NCBI GenBank assembly: GCA_964019695.1
Contig: OZ026515.1
Coordinates: 40,068,994-40,132,993, forward strand
Direction: 5' to 3'
DNA: 64,000 nt
Origin: Loripinus fragilis
Lineage: Eukaryota; Mollusca; Bivalvia; Lucinida; Lucinidae
Under the pieces are notes generated by a model. The model did not search any database, was not told where the DNA came from, and saw nothing but the letters and a program-made list of their open reading frames with translations. Positions within the stretch are counted from its first letter, which is position 1; every line of letters begins with the position of its first letter. This document shows, piece by piece, positions 1 to 10,419 of this stretch. Both the position numbers and the translations under genes were made by a program.

Positions 1-14
1 ATACCTTATGGGAA
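1..14 (+). CDS. MEGF8: Probable exon 1 tail (Kelch region)
   Basis: The first 14 bases run straight into a perfect donor, GTAAGT at 15-20. Read so that one base is left over, they encode YLMG plus the first base of a codon, which is the phase exon 2 needs. The piece is too short to prove on its own sequence; the donor and the phase match are the support. Confidence 0.5.
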
Positions 15-279
15 GTAAGTATAGTTTATTCTTGCACACCGAGATCATTGAGATTTTACCCTGGGATAGATAATCTTATCTTACCCATGCTATCTTAATG
101 GGGCTGTCACGCGAAGGCTGTTCATTGGTTGTTATGGAACTCATGCATATGGTCGTCAAGTGACGTCATTGTTATGTTAAAGTGACCTCATCATAACATG
201 TCGCATCTCAGCGTATTCAGGAACTTTTAAACATAAAATGCGGTATTTAATAGTGAGCAAGAAAAAGAATCCATTATTT

Positions 280-396
280 GTGTGAGGATGGGATAGAAAA
301 ATCCGTCCCTCGTTATCACCGTTTGTCATCACTCAGGAAGCCTCGTGATGCCAAACGCTGATCTTCGGGACGGATTTTTCTATCCTACCCTCACAC
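280..396. repeat. Fold-back element, 30-bp arms
   Basis: Arms 280-309 and 367-396 are inverted copies (28 of 30 match) reading GTGTGAGG...ATCCGTCCC. The loop is 57 bases. The unit can fold into one hairpin in the intron 1 transcript. The rest of 21-279 shows nothing I recognise. Confidence 0.8.
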
Positions 397-414
397 TTAT
401 GATAGATTCTTATA

Positions 415-830
415 TTCCATAAAGTTCCACCTATAATTTGCAGCAGACAGCATTTTCATATTTTGTTGCTTTTTCAAAAATAACAGATAAGGCATGATAT
501 TTCACATGAATCGTCTGCGAGCAAAAGTATCTAAAACTAAATTGATCTGTCAAAAAAACATGGCAGTCACAAGTTATGGCTTATTCACCTACAGAAACTT
601 TTAAAAAATCTTCTCTGGAACCACTGATCAGAAATCAAAATAATTTGCCAGAAATGGTCACTGGATGAACGAACTAATTTGATACTTAAAAAAAAACATG
701 GCTGCTAGGGGGTGCAATTTTGAAAATTATTTTTTCTTATTTCTCAAGCAATAGTTAGGTACATAAAAGAACCATCTCATTGAAACTGATGGGTTAGAAA
801 ATATTCACAATTGTATGCTGAATTTTTTTG
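415..830. repeat. Fragments of FB-7 and FB-5 in intron 1
   Basis: 415-525 matches one arm of FB-7 (CACCTATAATTTGCAGCAGAC to ATCGTCTGC). 740-815 keeps half of an FB-5 hairpin (AAAGAACCATCTCATTGA). Between them, 600-720 resembles the repeat at 57040-57550 (AACATGGCTGC motif). Confidence 0.6.
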
Positions 831-894
831 TTGTTTTTACAAGATAACAATATAGTATTAGTGCTGAATAAGAAACCAACTCTTCAATTTTCAG

Positions 895-1055
895 AATATG
901 CCGAGGAGCTTGATATCAAGAGACCGTATGGTCGTTTTAGTCATGTTGCCGTGGCTGCATATGGAAATCTTCTGGTGGTTGCTGGTGGTTTCTCGGGATA
1001 TGTCAGAGGTGATCTCATTGCTTTCAAGTTCCCTTCCTTTGTCGCTCCCCCTCAG
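895..1055 (+). CDS. MEGF8: Exon 2: last Kelch blade of propeller 1
   Basis: The exon follows TTTTCAG (ends 894) and stops at CTCAG|GTATGA. It enters with one base carried over and leaves in phase 0. The product reads YAEELDIKRPYGRFSHVAVA, then a GNLLVVAGGFSG strand pair, then DLIAFKFPSF. The R-x-x-H segment, the hydrophobic strand ending in a double glycine, and the following aromatic strand are the Kelch blade pattern. The exon ends in APPQ, where the propeller passes into the Cys-rich region. Confidence 0.9.
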
Positions 1056-1369
1056 GTATGAATCTTTTTCATGAAGTTAATAATCAGTATAGTGTTTCAT
1101 AACTTTTGGTAACACTTGTCATGCTGTATATTCGTATGCATTACACTCCTTGTCAATTTTTATACTGTTAACCTGCGGCATTCCAGTTGCAAGCATGCAT
1201 TTTGGAACATTGCAGAAAACAGAAAGCCAGCTGATCTGGATCTACAGTATTACAAGAACAGGATAAATCCAGGTTCGGCAGGACAAGAAATAAGATTTAT
1301 TGATTCTTTCTCTGCTATTGGAGAGTTGTGTCATCTGCTAAGGGGTTGAGGACTAGAGACCAACCCTGG

Positions 1370-1535
1370 AGAGCAGTGGCTCGGTAGAGCCTTAGACTTG
1401 GGATAGAAGGGTTGCGAGTTTGAGACTCACTGGAGGCACTGTGTTGTATGCTTGAACAAGACAGTCACACTGTGCCCCCCTGTGTGGACAGGAAAACGCT
1501 CGAATAAACAAGCAATAGACGTGGAGATTTCGCAA
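1370..1535 (+). mobile_element. SINE-A, old diverged copy
   Basis: It keeps the tRNA-like head (GAGCAGTGGCTCGGTAGAG as A box, GTTGCGAGTTTGAGACTC as B box) and the GGCACTGTGTTG link of SINE-A, with many changes and a shortened tail. Confidence 0.6.
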
Positions 1536-1818
1536 AGCAGCTTTTCATTGACACTGATCAATGACTGGTACTGCTTTTTTAAACATAATAATATCGGCTC
1601 TGAAGATTCTTGAACAGTCCAAATATTCTGAAATGGTCCGCATGTGGGAAACAGACAAAATCGGCGGGAGATGAGATTTTTTTTCTCTCATTCAGAGAAT
1701 TTTCATGCAATTTTGAGCAGGAATGTGCAAAAATTTTGTGGAATCGCGCCAGAAAATGACCCCTAGAGTTGTCTTAGTCTAATTAAAATTTCTTAATGTA
1801 ACATTTTCCCTGTTGCAG

Positions 1819-1956
1819 GCTGAAGCCAGTCTTGACCTAGATTTTTGTGCCAACTACACTCGTATAGATCAATGTGGATATAATCCAGAGTGTTTCTATT
1901 GTAACAACATCTCTACGACTAACACTGAGGGCTGCATACACAGGACACAAGAATAT
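1819..1956 (+). CDS. MEGF8: Exon 3: start of first PSI-like Cys-rich module
   Basis: The borders are TGTTGCAG before 1819 and GTAAGT at 1957; both ends are phase 0 and the length is 46 codons. The product begins AEASLDLDFCANYTRIDQC and contains GYNPECFYCNNIS, so five cysteines sit in PSI-like spacing, with NYT and NIS glycosylation sequons. It continues in exon 4 across a 4.9 kb intron. Confidence 0.9.
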
Positions 1957-1993
1957 GTAAGTGGAGTATTTGTTGTATTTTGCTGTACATGTT

Positions 1994-2240
1994 TTAACCC
2001 TTAAAACGCCAAGAAAAAATGTATCTGAAAATGTCATCTGCTGAAGTCGTCTGCTGCAAATAATTGCCTTACATTATCGGCGAATTAAGTACAGAAGCAA
2101 ACAGTGTGGACCCAGAACAGACTGCTCCTATAGGAGCAGTCTGATCTGGGTCCACACTGTTTGCCATAGAGGCATCTTAAACATTTCAGCAGACGAGAAA
2201 AGCAGACGACTTTTGTTGAGATTGGCGCATTTAGGGTTAA
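1994..2240 (+). mobile_element. FB-1 element, full length
   Basis: It starts TTAACCCTTAAA and ends TTTAGGGTTAA, with TTAA at both ends as expected for piggyBac-type target sites. The centre is a near-perfect hairpin around CAGACTGCTCC/GGAGCAGTCTG. It is almost the same as 31737-31975. Confidence 0.8.
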
Positions 2241-2275
2241 ACATTTTCCAGCCATGTGTTGCTGTCACCTGGCTC

Positions 2276-2500
2276 ATCTTCTTATGTACTTTGATGCAGC
2301 CTTTATTGCAAACAATATGAACCCAGATCAGACTGTTCCTAACTGCTCCCTCAGGAGCAGTCTGATTAGGGTTCATAGTGTTTGCTTCCATGGTGAAAGT
2401 ATTCTGTAGTGCATTTGAATATATGCAGCAGGCATAGTAAGCAGACAGCATTTTCAGGACAAAAATATTGGTAGGATAAAGGTTGATAAGTATCAGGCCT
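2276..2500 (+). repeat. FB-2 element
   Basis: Centre hairpin with arms GCAAACAATATGAACCC and GGGTTCATAGTGTTTGC around AGATCAGACTG. Flanks match the other FB-2 copies (GCAGGCATAGTAAGCAGAC). Confidence 0.7.
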
Positions 2501-2519
2501 AAATAGTTAATTATGTGTT

Positions 2520-2640
2520 CTAAAATAATTTTCTTATTTTGCAACCAAAATATAGGTTGTCGGTACTCAAAAGAACTTTCTCAATGGGAGGGTTCTTTTG
2601 AGCACCCAAAACATAGGTTGTATTCAGAATAGCAAAAATG
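2520..2640 (+). repeat. FB-5 hairpin element
   Basis: Inverted arms CTCAAAAGAAC...GTTCTTTTGAG flanked by AACATAGGTTGT, as in the other FB-5 copies. Confidence 0.7.
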
Positions 2641-2738
2641 AAAGAGTTTGGGGTAAGGAAGATGAAGGTTTGGCTAAAAAAAAATAAATCCTGGTGGATT
2701 GCTCATTGTTAAAGTTGAAGCTTTTCTTCCAATGCAAC

Positions 2739-3069
2739 TGGGCCCCGTAGCACAGTAGGAAACGAGATCCTGGGGTCGCAAGTTGGATCCCGGCCTGGTA
2801 CCATACTTTTGTGGAGATTGATCATGAAATAATTTCTACGGTCATTCTCTTTCTCTCCAGATACTGTTGCCTGGTCCTGTAACCACTATGGAAGAATCTG
2901 ATTTTTTACATGTTATGACACATTTTTTCCCCTGTAAGTGTGTTTGATATATTGGGGAATCCTTATTTGGAGATCTTTGTATTTTATACTTGTATTATTT
3001 TTTGGTGGTAGTTCATAGAGGGCCTCATGGAAGATTAGCTTTTTTTTTGCTAAATGTGTTGCCCTCTGA

Positions 3070-3100
<31 letters not shown>

Positions 3101-3290
3101 TATTATTTCCGCTTATTCAGTATAGTAAGGGTGGCTGTTAGTTACAAGTGAAAGTATGTGCACAAAGAACTGGTTAACCGCTTAGTCAAATTTGCCCACG
3201 AAAAAAGTGTGGTAAGGTGAACTGACAGTCTCAGCATGACTATAGCTGTTGACTGGGACGTAAAACCTCAAACAAAGCAAAAAACTAAAA
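2739..3290 (+). mobile_element. SINE-B split by a retroelement tail
   Basis: The SINE-B head is at 2739-2880 (CCCCGTAGCACAGTAGG, then TGGAGATTGATCATGAAAT) and its tail at 3110-3290 (GTTACAAGTGAAAGTATGTG to GGGACGTAAAACC). About 230 bases lie between them, ending AATAAAGACTATTATT with a long (ATT)n run (3087-3108). That is the form of a non-LTR retrotransposon 3' end inserted inside the SINE. Confidence 0.65.
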
Positions 3291-3344
3291 TCAATTTTCA
3301 GTCATATCAAGACGCTTTACTCTGTTGAGTATTGAAAATGAATT

Positions 3345-3570
3345 GTTTTGTTTAGAACACATCACGCTGCAGGTGGGACTCAAACCCACCACCTACAAAT
3401 TGCTTAATAAAATGCCTCAACCTGAGTTGAGTTCCATTTTCAGAGGGCTGGCCCAGTTTTAGATAGGATTGATTGAATGTTGCACTTGACATTTTAGTAT
3501 ATATTTCAGTTTGGCATACTTGCTTTTTTATAAAAGCCCAGGCCCCTGGATGAGACGGCATAATGAAAAT
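3345..3570. repeat. Possible old tRNA-derived repeat
   Basis: On the - strand 3360-3400 reads GTGGGTTTGAGTCCCACC, a B-box-like tRNA T-arm. The rest is not recognisable. Weak. Confidence 0.3.
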
Positions 3571-3580
3571 TTAATTTTCT

Positions 3581-3700
3581 TATTTCTTAACCTAAACATA
3601 GGTTGTGGGTACTCAAAAGAACCATCTCAATGAGACAGTTCTTTTGAGCATCCATAACTTATGAGAAAACTGATGGATAAGAAAATATTCACACTTTTAC
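3581..3700 (+). repeat. FB-5 hairpin element
   Basis: Arms CTCAAAAGAACCATCTCA and TGAGACAGTTCTTTTGAG face each other, with AACATAGGTTGTGGG on the left. Confidence 0.75.
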
Positions 3701-3884
3701 TCTATCTCATCCTATATAAGTCTCAGTGGTTAACATAGGGGTAATCTCGTAATATGTCTGACCCAAGAGACATTTCCCTCGGCTTGAAATGTTAGACATA
3801 ATGATAAATTTCCTTGATTTTTATCCTCAATATTTGTAGGTAGACACTATATGATTCTAGTCATGGGAAAACCTGTTTTATGCG

Positions 3885-4205
3885 TTTGTGAAAAACAATG
3901 GCACCGATCAGACTGCACATTTGTGCAGTCTGATTGGTGCCATTGTTTTTATGTGCAGTTTGATTGGTGCCATTGTTTTTATGTGCAGTCTGATTGGTGC
4001 CATTGTTTTTATGTACAGTCTGATTGGTGCCATTGTTTTTATGTGCAGTCTGATTGGTGCCATTGTTTTTATGTGCAGTCTGATTGGTGCCATTGTTTTT
4101 ATGTGCAGTCTGATTGGTGCCATTGTTTTTATGTGCAGTTTGATTGGTGCCATTGTTTTTATGCGCAGTCTGATTGATGCCATTGTTTTTCACTGGCATA
4201 ATTGT
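3885..4205 (+). repeat. Fold-back element with 30-bp one-arm tandem array
   Basis: The left arm (AAAACAATGGCACCGATCAG, to 3920) pairs with a right arm that is repeated nine times at an exact 30-bp period (3923-4192, unit GTGCAGTCTGATTGGTGCC plus ATTGTTTTTAT). Because 30 is a multiple of three, several overlapping frames stay open here; none is a gene. There are no spacers, so it is not a CRISPR array. Confidence 0.9.
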
Positions 4206-4254
4206 ATAATATATATTCTTTCTAAAGCCAACTTTTTATAGGAAAATATGATTT

Positions 4255-4345
4255 TTCTGTATGTGAAAACAGTGGAACTGATCAGACTGCACTTATTTGC
4301 AGTCTGATCTCCGTGATCAGTGCCATTAATTTTCACTGATATATA
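4255..4345 (+). repeat. Fold-back element, single copy
   Basis: Arms ACTGATCAGACTGCA and TGCAGTCTGATCTCCGTGATCAGT around TTATT; the same family as the founder at 3885. Confidence 0.7.
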
Positions 4346-4532
4346 TTCTTGCTAAGCCAACATTTCAATATTCTAGACAGTCACGGTACCTCAACAAGTG
4401 GGCAGGTGCCTTATCTGGTCATAAACATGGAAGTCATGTTATCTCATGGCGAGACTCATATAGATTTTATACCAAAGTAGCTCCAGACTTCCTGAAAAAG
4501 AAGCATTAATAAATACAGTTTTGACATGTTTT

Positions 4533-6052
4533 TTGTCCCCCGCCTTTTCGAAGAAAAGCGGAGGGACATAGTTTTCCGCATTCTGTCCTTCCGTCCTTCC
4601 GTCCGTCCTTCCGTCCGTCCTTCCGTCCTTCCGTCCTTCCGTCCTTCCGTCCCCCTAATATAGTAGGTACCTTGTGTGGGCAACTCCTCCTACAGTTTTA
4701 TGCCGATTCTTTCGAAACTTTACAGATGTTTTAGTCATGGTCGGAAGATATGCATGTGGTTTGGATATTATCCTGAGATTATTTTTTGTCACTTTTTTCG
4801 CAATTTGAACTTAGTCATTTTTAGGCGTTTTTACTATCAAAGTGAAAAGATAGTGGGTACCTTGTGTGCGCAACTCCTCCTACAGTTTTATATCGATTCT
4901 TTTGAAACTTCACAGGTGTTTTGTACATGGTCTGAAGATATGCATGTGGTTTGGATATATTCCTCAGATTATTTTTTAACACTTTTTCCGCCAGTTGAAC
5001 TTAGCCATTTTTCTGACATTTTTACTATCAAAGTGAATGGATAGTGGGTACCTTGTGTGCGCATCTCCTCCTACAGTTTTATATTGATTCTTTTGAAACT
5101 TCACAGGTGTTTTGGACATGGTCTGAAGATATGCATGTGGTTTGGATATAATCCTCAAATTATTTTTTATCACTTTTTCTGCTATTTTAACTTAGGCATT
5201 TTTCTGGCGTTTTTACTGTCAAAGTTAATGGATACTGGGTACCTTGTTTACTATCAAAGTGAATGGATAGTGGGTACCTTGTGTGCGCATCTCCTCCTAC
5301 AGTTTTATATTGATTCTTTTGAAACTTCACAGGTGTTTTGGACATGGTCTGAAGATTTGCATGTGGTTTGGATATAATCCTCAAATTATTTTTTATCACT
5401 TTTTCTGCTATTTTAACTTAGGCATTTTTCTGGCGTTTTTACTGTCAAAGTTAATGGATACTGGGTACCTTGTGTGCGCAACTCCTCCTACAGTTTTATG
5501 CCGATTCTTTTGAAACTTTACAGATGTTTTTGTCATGATCTGAAGATCACTTTTTCTGCTATTTTAACTTAGGCATTTTTCTGGCGTTTTTACTGTCAAA
5601 GTTAATGGATACTGGGTACCTTGTGTGCGCAATTCCTCCTACAGTTTTATGCCGATTCTTTTGAAACTTTACAGATGTTTTTGTCATGATCTGAAGATAT
5701 GCATGTGGTTTTGATATTATCCTGAGATTATTTTTTGTCACTTTTTTTGCAATTTGAACTTAGTCATTTTTAAGTGTTTTTACTATCAAAGTGAAAAGAT
5801 AGTGGGTACCTTGTGTGCGCAACTTCACAGTTGTTTTGGACATGGTCTGAAGATATGCATGTGGTTTGGATATAATCCTCAGATTACTTTTTATCACTTT
5901 TTCCGCTAGTCGAACTTAGCCATTTTTCTGGCATTTTTACTGTCAAAGTGAATGGATAGTGGGTACCTTGTGTAATTTGAACTTAGTCATTTTTAAGTGT
6001 TTTTACTTTTTTCTCATTTAAATAATAAACAATAATGGCGGGGGACATAAAT
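4533..6052 (+). mobile_element. Pearl/Helentron-like element with 190-bp satellite core
   Basis: Short inverted ends TGTCCCCCGCC (4537) and GGCGGGGGACA (6038) enclose a hairpin (CGCCTTTTCGAAGAAAAGCG), a (TTCCGTCC)n microsatellite (4583-4652) and about seven tandem units of 190-191 bp. The unit boundary GGTACC falls at 4666, 4856, 5047, 5238, 5273, 5464, 5615, 5805 and 5962. A tandem core next to an ACGG-type microsatellite is the plan of bivalve pearl elements. A relative in the opposite orientation is at 27361-28352. Confidence 0.7.
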
Positions 6053-6149
6053 TCTCTGAATTTGCTTGTTGGAACTGGTCTATGACAGCATGTTTATATT
6101 TGGGTATCAAAAGAATATTCTGTCTAGAAAAGCGTGTTTACAGATGGTA

Positions 6150-6352
6150 ATCAATTAGACTTCGTCGTCTGCTGATAATCTTTGCAAACAGATTAGATCC
6201 AATTCAGGCTGGACAAAATGTCGGGTCTGATCTTGATCCAAACTGTTTGACACTTTTACAGTGTTCCTGAAAGAATTTTTCATTAAAGTTGATTTTGAAA
6301 AAAGTCAGCAGACGACAAAAAAGCATGCTAAAATTACCCAGTAGGCAAAGAA
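6150..6352 (+). mobile_element. FB-3 element
   Basis: Centre hairpin GCAAACAGATTAGATCC...GATCCAAACTGTTTG around GACAAAATGTCGGG; flanks GTCTGCTGATAA and AAAATTACCCAG are FB-3 arms. Confidence 0.7.
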
Positions 6353-6490
6353 TTAAGCTGCAAAACAACATCAAAATATTATCATGGAAACATTTTCGGT
6401 ACTCAATGCGAGGGGTCTTATACGAAACATAGAAACACTTTCATTTCAACACTCACAACATACGTTTCTTTGGGAAGTCAGAAAAATAGG

Positions 6491-6742
6491 TACAGTGCAG
6501 TCCCTTTATAACAAACCTCATTATAACACAGATTTGGATATAACGCTGTCATGTTGTAGCTGAGAAAGTTTTTTACGATGGAAATTTAATGGAAAATTTA
6601 CAAAAGAAATTACAGGAAAATGACCATTTTATGGTCATTTTCTTATAATTCCTTTAAAGAATTGTCCTTTTATAACATGGTTCACTTATACCACTGTCCA
6701 TTCCTATGAAACCAAGCATAGTGTTATAATGAACTGTACATG
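6491..6742 (+). mobile_element. FB-9 element
   Basis: It begins ACAGTGCAGTCCCTTTATAA and ends TTATAATGAACTGTAC, with a central palindrome GAAAATGACCATTTTATGG followed by its inverse. It shares ends and centre with 19185-19412. Confidence 0.75.
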
Positions 6743-6816
6743 TATATGGATGGGGAATATTCCTCTTACCTGAAGAAGCTAGGCATTTAGGTTCCAACTT
6801 TTTGTTGTAATTTCAG

Positions 6817-7006
6817 CTTTGCCATAAAACCACTACCTATTACCCGAAGACGGAGTGTCCTGGTATCTGCGCTAGTCTGAAGACTTGTCAGGAGTGTTTG
6901 AGCCAGGGACAGGGAGCCAATCTAGATGAGTTTTCCCCAGAGAAGTGGACCTATATCCAACCATGTAACTGGTGTGTGAAGAATGGAGAATGTCAAAAGA
7001 GATCAG
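6817..7006 (+). CDS. MEGF8: Exon 4: PSI-like module, second half
   Basis: The acceptor is TAATTTCAG and the donor is TCAG|GTCAGT. It enters in phase 0 and leaves in phase 1. The product holds CHKTTTYYPKTECPGIC, CQECLSQGQG and CNWCVKNGECQKRS. Nine cysteines, with the CxxC and CNWC pattern, fit a plexin-semaphorin-integrin type module. The next intron (7007-14375) is the largest in the window. Confidence 0.9.
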
Positions 7007-7179
7007 GTCAGTACTTTCACTTGCTCAAAATAAATCACAAATTGTATCAAAGTGGTGATTCATGCAATTAAACTGAGTCAGCTGTTTTATAATATTGTAG
7101 GTTCTCTCTATTTCTGTAGGATCTGTTTTTCCAGATTATTCTAAGGTGTAACAACCATTGTTGTAGACAGTATTTAACT

Positions 7180-7395
7180 GAACACTTTGCCCCCTGGGAA
7201 ATTTTTCATGTATTTTGTTGTCATCTGCTGATTTTTTCAAAATCAACTTTTTCGAGAAATTATTTCAGGAACACCATCAGAGTGTCAAACAGTTTGGATC
7301 CAGATCAGGCCCAAGGTTTTGTCAGACCTGATCTGGGTCTAAACAGTTTGCATAAGTTATCAGCAGGTGACTAGGGGCAATGAGTTAAACACACA
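7180..7395 (-). mobile_element. FB-3 element (inverse)
   Basis: Hairpin CAAACAGTTTGGATCC...GGTCTAAACAGTTTGC with FB-3 flanks (GGAACACCATCAGAGTGT; TTATCAGCAGGTGAC). Confidence 0.7.
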
Positions 7396-7439
7396 TTACT
7401 CTAAAAATTGAATTACTGTAGTCAGTTTGAGTACCTGCT

Positions 7440-7625
7440 GGTGTGGCATTTAATCCTTATCTTGCCAATATTTTTTATCCTGAAAATAGTGTCTGCTTTT
7501 TATGTTCGCTGTATATATTCAAGTGCTCTTCAAACTAGATAGATAGGAGGAAACACTATGAGCCCTGATTAGACTGCAATTGGGTTAACTTTTAAAGCAC
7601 CAATCACAACAAAAGTCTGCTTTTA
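7440..7625 (+). repeat. FB-2/FB-1 half element
   Basis: It carries GTCTGCTTTTTATG, GGAAACACTATGAGCCCTGA and AAGTCTGCTTTTATTGTCTG, which are FB-2 and FB-1 arm sequences, without a full centre hairpin. Confidence 0.5.
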
Positions 7626-7908
7626 TTGTCTGCTGAAACAGGCCTTCAGATTTATGGTGGGCCCGGGTCATTGTCCAATGATTTCAAAATATGGCCCATC
7701 ACTTTCCAAGGCAGTGGGCCCAGTGGTCTCATCCTTTTGAGTTGTGTGAAAAAATCTCACTTTAATAAAAATATTCATCTTACAGGGAGTCTAGGAACTC
7801 AACAAAAAACGGAAAGTACATGTAATGTTGTCAATATAGTAAAACATGTCCCAAGCATCCTCTCAAAAAAAAAGAAAAAACAAAGATCTTAAAGACAAAT
7901 GGTAGCTA

Positions 7909-8073
7909 GGAGCCGCAGTGGTGTAGTGGATAAACGGCTTGCCTTGTAAACCAGGGGTCGCAGGTTCGATTCCCGGCTCCACCAGTCTGTCGGATGAGAC
8001 TTTAAGCCGTGGCCCCGTCTCCATATGACCTTAGTTGTTGGTGGGACGTTAAACACAAACACAAACAAACAAA
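7909..8073 (+). mobile_element. SINE-C, tRNA-Thr-derived head
   Basis: 7909-7980 is a near-complete tRNA shape: GGAGCCG pairs with CGGCTCC, the B box is GGTTCGATTCC, and the anticodon loop CTTGTAA holds TGT (Thr) next to AACCAGGGGTCGC as in tRNA-Thr. The anticodon stem is mismatched. A tRNA-unrelated part follows (GCCGTGGCCCCGTCTCC to GTTGGTGGGACGTTAAAC), then a CAAACA tail. That makes it a SINE and not a working tRNA gene. Confidence 0.8.
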
Positions 8074-8079
8074 TGGTAG

Positions 8080-8205
8080 CTTAATGAAGGTCGAAAGGAT
8101 TGCAGAATGCTCCCCTAGGAGCATTCTGCAATACTTTTGACCCTCATTAATCGATAATTGGTCTTTATTGAGCGGCCGCTTAAGACAGGTGTTACTGTAT
8201 AATCA
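8080..8205 (+). repeat. FB-8 element, right part
   Basis: Hairpin GCAGAATGCTCC...GGAGCATTCTGC, then GGTCTTTATTGAG and an AGACAGGTGTTACTGTA end, as in other FB-8 copies. Confidence 0.7.
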
Positions 8206-8274
8206 GCAGTCAATATACATTGGCCCACCATTCTTAAAAAAAGTCTGAAGCCCTGCTGAAATAATCCAGTTGCT

Positions 8275-8480
8275 TTTTGACAAACAGTGTGGACCTAAAT
8301 CAGAGCAGCAGTGTGATCTGGGTCCACACTGTTTGCAGACTTGGGGTCAATTACTTTGAAAAAGTAATTAATTACATACAATTACATTGGAAATTGTTCA
8401 ATTAAATTACAATTACATGGCTTTTGAGCAAAGTAATTAATTACATACAATTACTTTGCCATATGTAATTAATTACATTA
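8275..8480. repeat. FB-1 core hairpin and AT-rich repeat
   Basis: 8280-8335 is a hairpin around CAGTGTGGACC/GGTCCACACTG. 8345-8480 is built from repeats of TAATTAATTACATACAATTA. Confidence 0.65.
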
Positions 8481-9055
8481 CAATTACATTTCACTGCCAC
8501 TTAGAGAACTTCGTCAGATTTTAATTTCAGAGATATTTGAAATCTCCTAAAAAGTTATTATTGTCAAGTGATGCAACTTAAACGAAATGAAATGTACAAA
8601 ATCAATTGTAATGCATAAACTATTATTATTTTTTGTTTGGGGTGGGCGGGAGGGGGGATAAATTGCCAAAGTTCTCAAACAAGCTGTTAACCGCAGAACA
8701 AAGTTCAGGAATATACATTGGCTTGAGAAAAGTCTTACAAGTGTGGACGATAAACCATGGAAATTATTTTGTAAAACTAGCTTAAATGCCAGAGAATAAC
8801 CATTTTCAAAAAGTGTTGATAAAAAATCTGTATGGCCCTATGAGTTCTGAAAGTTGGCAAAAATGTACAAAAACGAATATCAAATAGTGACAAACTAAAT
8901 ATTACTAGCCTGTTGAAATGGTGGCTTGACAAGCAAGAGGTCGCTAGTTTGCTCACCACTGGAACAACTATTTTATTTTTTTGTTTTTTATTAACAATGA
9001 TGGGCCCCAGGTTCACTGAATGAGTAAAATTCAATTTAATTTTCAGAATCACATT

Positions 9056-9665
9056 TTATAATTATTTATTTTATGATTATTATTATTATAATTATTATTA
9101 TTATTATTATTATTATTAAAATGGCAAATGAGCAGTTTAAGGGCTTTAAATGAGTCAATGTAATAAGGTTGCAAAGATCAGGAATCGATACAATCAAGTA
9201 CCACACCTGACCCAGGATACCAATGGGAAAGTGACAAACTCACAGAAGACACCACAAACGAGAGCCAAGAGGTCAGCCCTTTCCCAGCAGGTGACCACAA
9301 AGCACATATAAACAGACGCGCACAAAACATAGCAAACACAAGACAGAACAAAAACATAAAAGATCCACAAAAGAAGTACCGCCTTGGAACGGTCAGTAAA
9401 ATATTTAACTGGAGGGCTTAAACCGGTTTAACGGCGCCAACCTCACCCTTAATTCAGATGTGGATCAAGACACATAAATATTTGGTTTGCATGAAAGACC
9501 CCTAACTTATCAATGCATCATCTCCTAAAACATATAAATCAAGATATAACAAGGAGATAAAGCAAGGATAAGGACTCAACAGTAAATTAAACTGAATACC
9601 GGAGCAAAAGAAATCCAACAGGTAAACCCCGGTGGGCCCGACAAACAGCCAAAGCATCAGGCCCC
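9056..9665 (-). mobile_element. Probable non-LTR retrotransposon 3' end
   Basis: Read on the - strand, about 550 bases of sequence without clear coding content run into a (TAA)n tail (9058-9118 as ATT on the + strand). This is the form of a LINE 3' untranslated end. No reverse transcriptase is seen. 8490-9055 shows only a short G-rich tract (8639-8660). Confidence 0.45.
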
Positions 9666-9964
9666 TACCATCAAAATGTCAAAATTCGTCAAAATTCTTG
9701 TCCGTTTCATATCTTATGAAAACCGCTGATGTGATCATGAATTTTTTTTCTTCACACAATACTACTGATCATACTTAATAACACTTGATAAATTGCAAAA
9801 ATAATACTGGATCCCTAATGGTGCTGAATCTGGTTTTCTGTCATACTAATTTGACGATTTCTGTTTACTAAGAATACATGTGTTTTGTAAAGCATCTACA
9901 GAACTGGCAAAAGAAAATACTGTTTTGGTGTGTGAAATTTTTATAGTATATTTTTTTTGTGTCA

Positions 9965-10415
9965 AATGACCGTAACACAAAAATGGACAATGGAATTTGA
10001 TAAAAAAATTCTGGTTTTAACATCTTGACCAAATAAAATTTCTCAACAAAAAATCACTCTTGTTGTGATGTTTTAGGGAGTAATCATTATTTTAGGTAAA
10101 AAAATATGTAGAATATATCAATACCGTAACAGTCAATACCGTAACGATGAAAATGTTGCGGTATTGACACATCTTGTTATGGTTTTGACATATGCTGTCA
10201 AAAAAGTACAGTTTTGAATGCAAAGATATTAGTTTTTAGTCAAGTTTATTAAGTGAATTTATGATAAGAATGCTTTATCAAATTTAAACAAGCATAAAAC
10301 ACAAATTGAATGATGAATTTGAGTATAAACAGTTTGTTACGGTATTGACATATTGTTTTGTTTTCAGGCAGGGTTTGTCAATACTGTTACGGTTTTGTCA
10401 AACCCGTAACAATAT
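9965..10415. repeat. Cluster of GTTACGGTATTGACA motifs, both strands
   Basis: The motif or its inverse occurs at 10118, 10132, 10155, 10176, 10336, 10380 and 10402 with few changes. Copies point both ways, so the block is rich in small inverted repeats. Confidence 0.65.
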
Positions 10416-10419
10416 TTTG

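Noticed and set aside
3923..4192. CRISPR-like look of regular 30-bp repeats
   Set aside because: The repeats are contiguous with no spacers, and the genome is animal.
3851..4241. Overlapping open frames of 91-117 codons on both strands with short peptide repeats
   Set aside because: They arise from the 30-bp tandem arm repeat, whose length keeps several frames open at once. No gene features.
7909..7981. tRNA-Thr gene
   Set aside because: The shape is nearly whole, but the anticodon stem is mismatched and the sequence runs on into a SINE body and tail.
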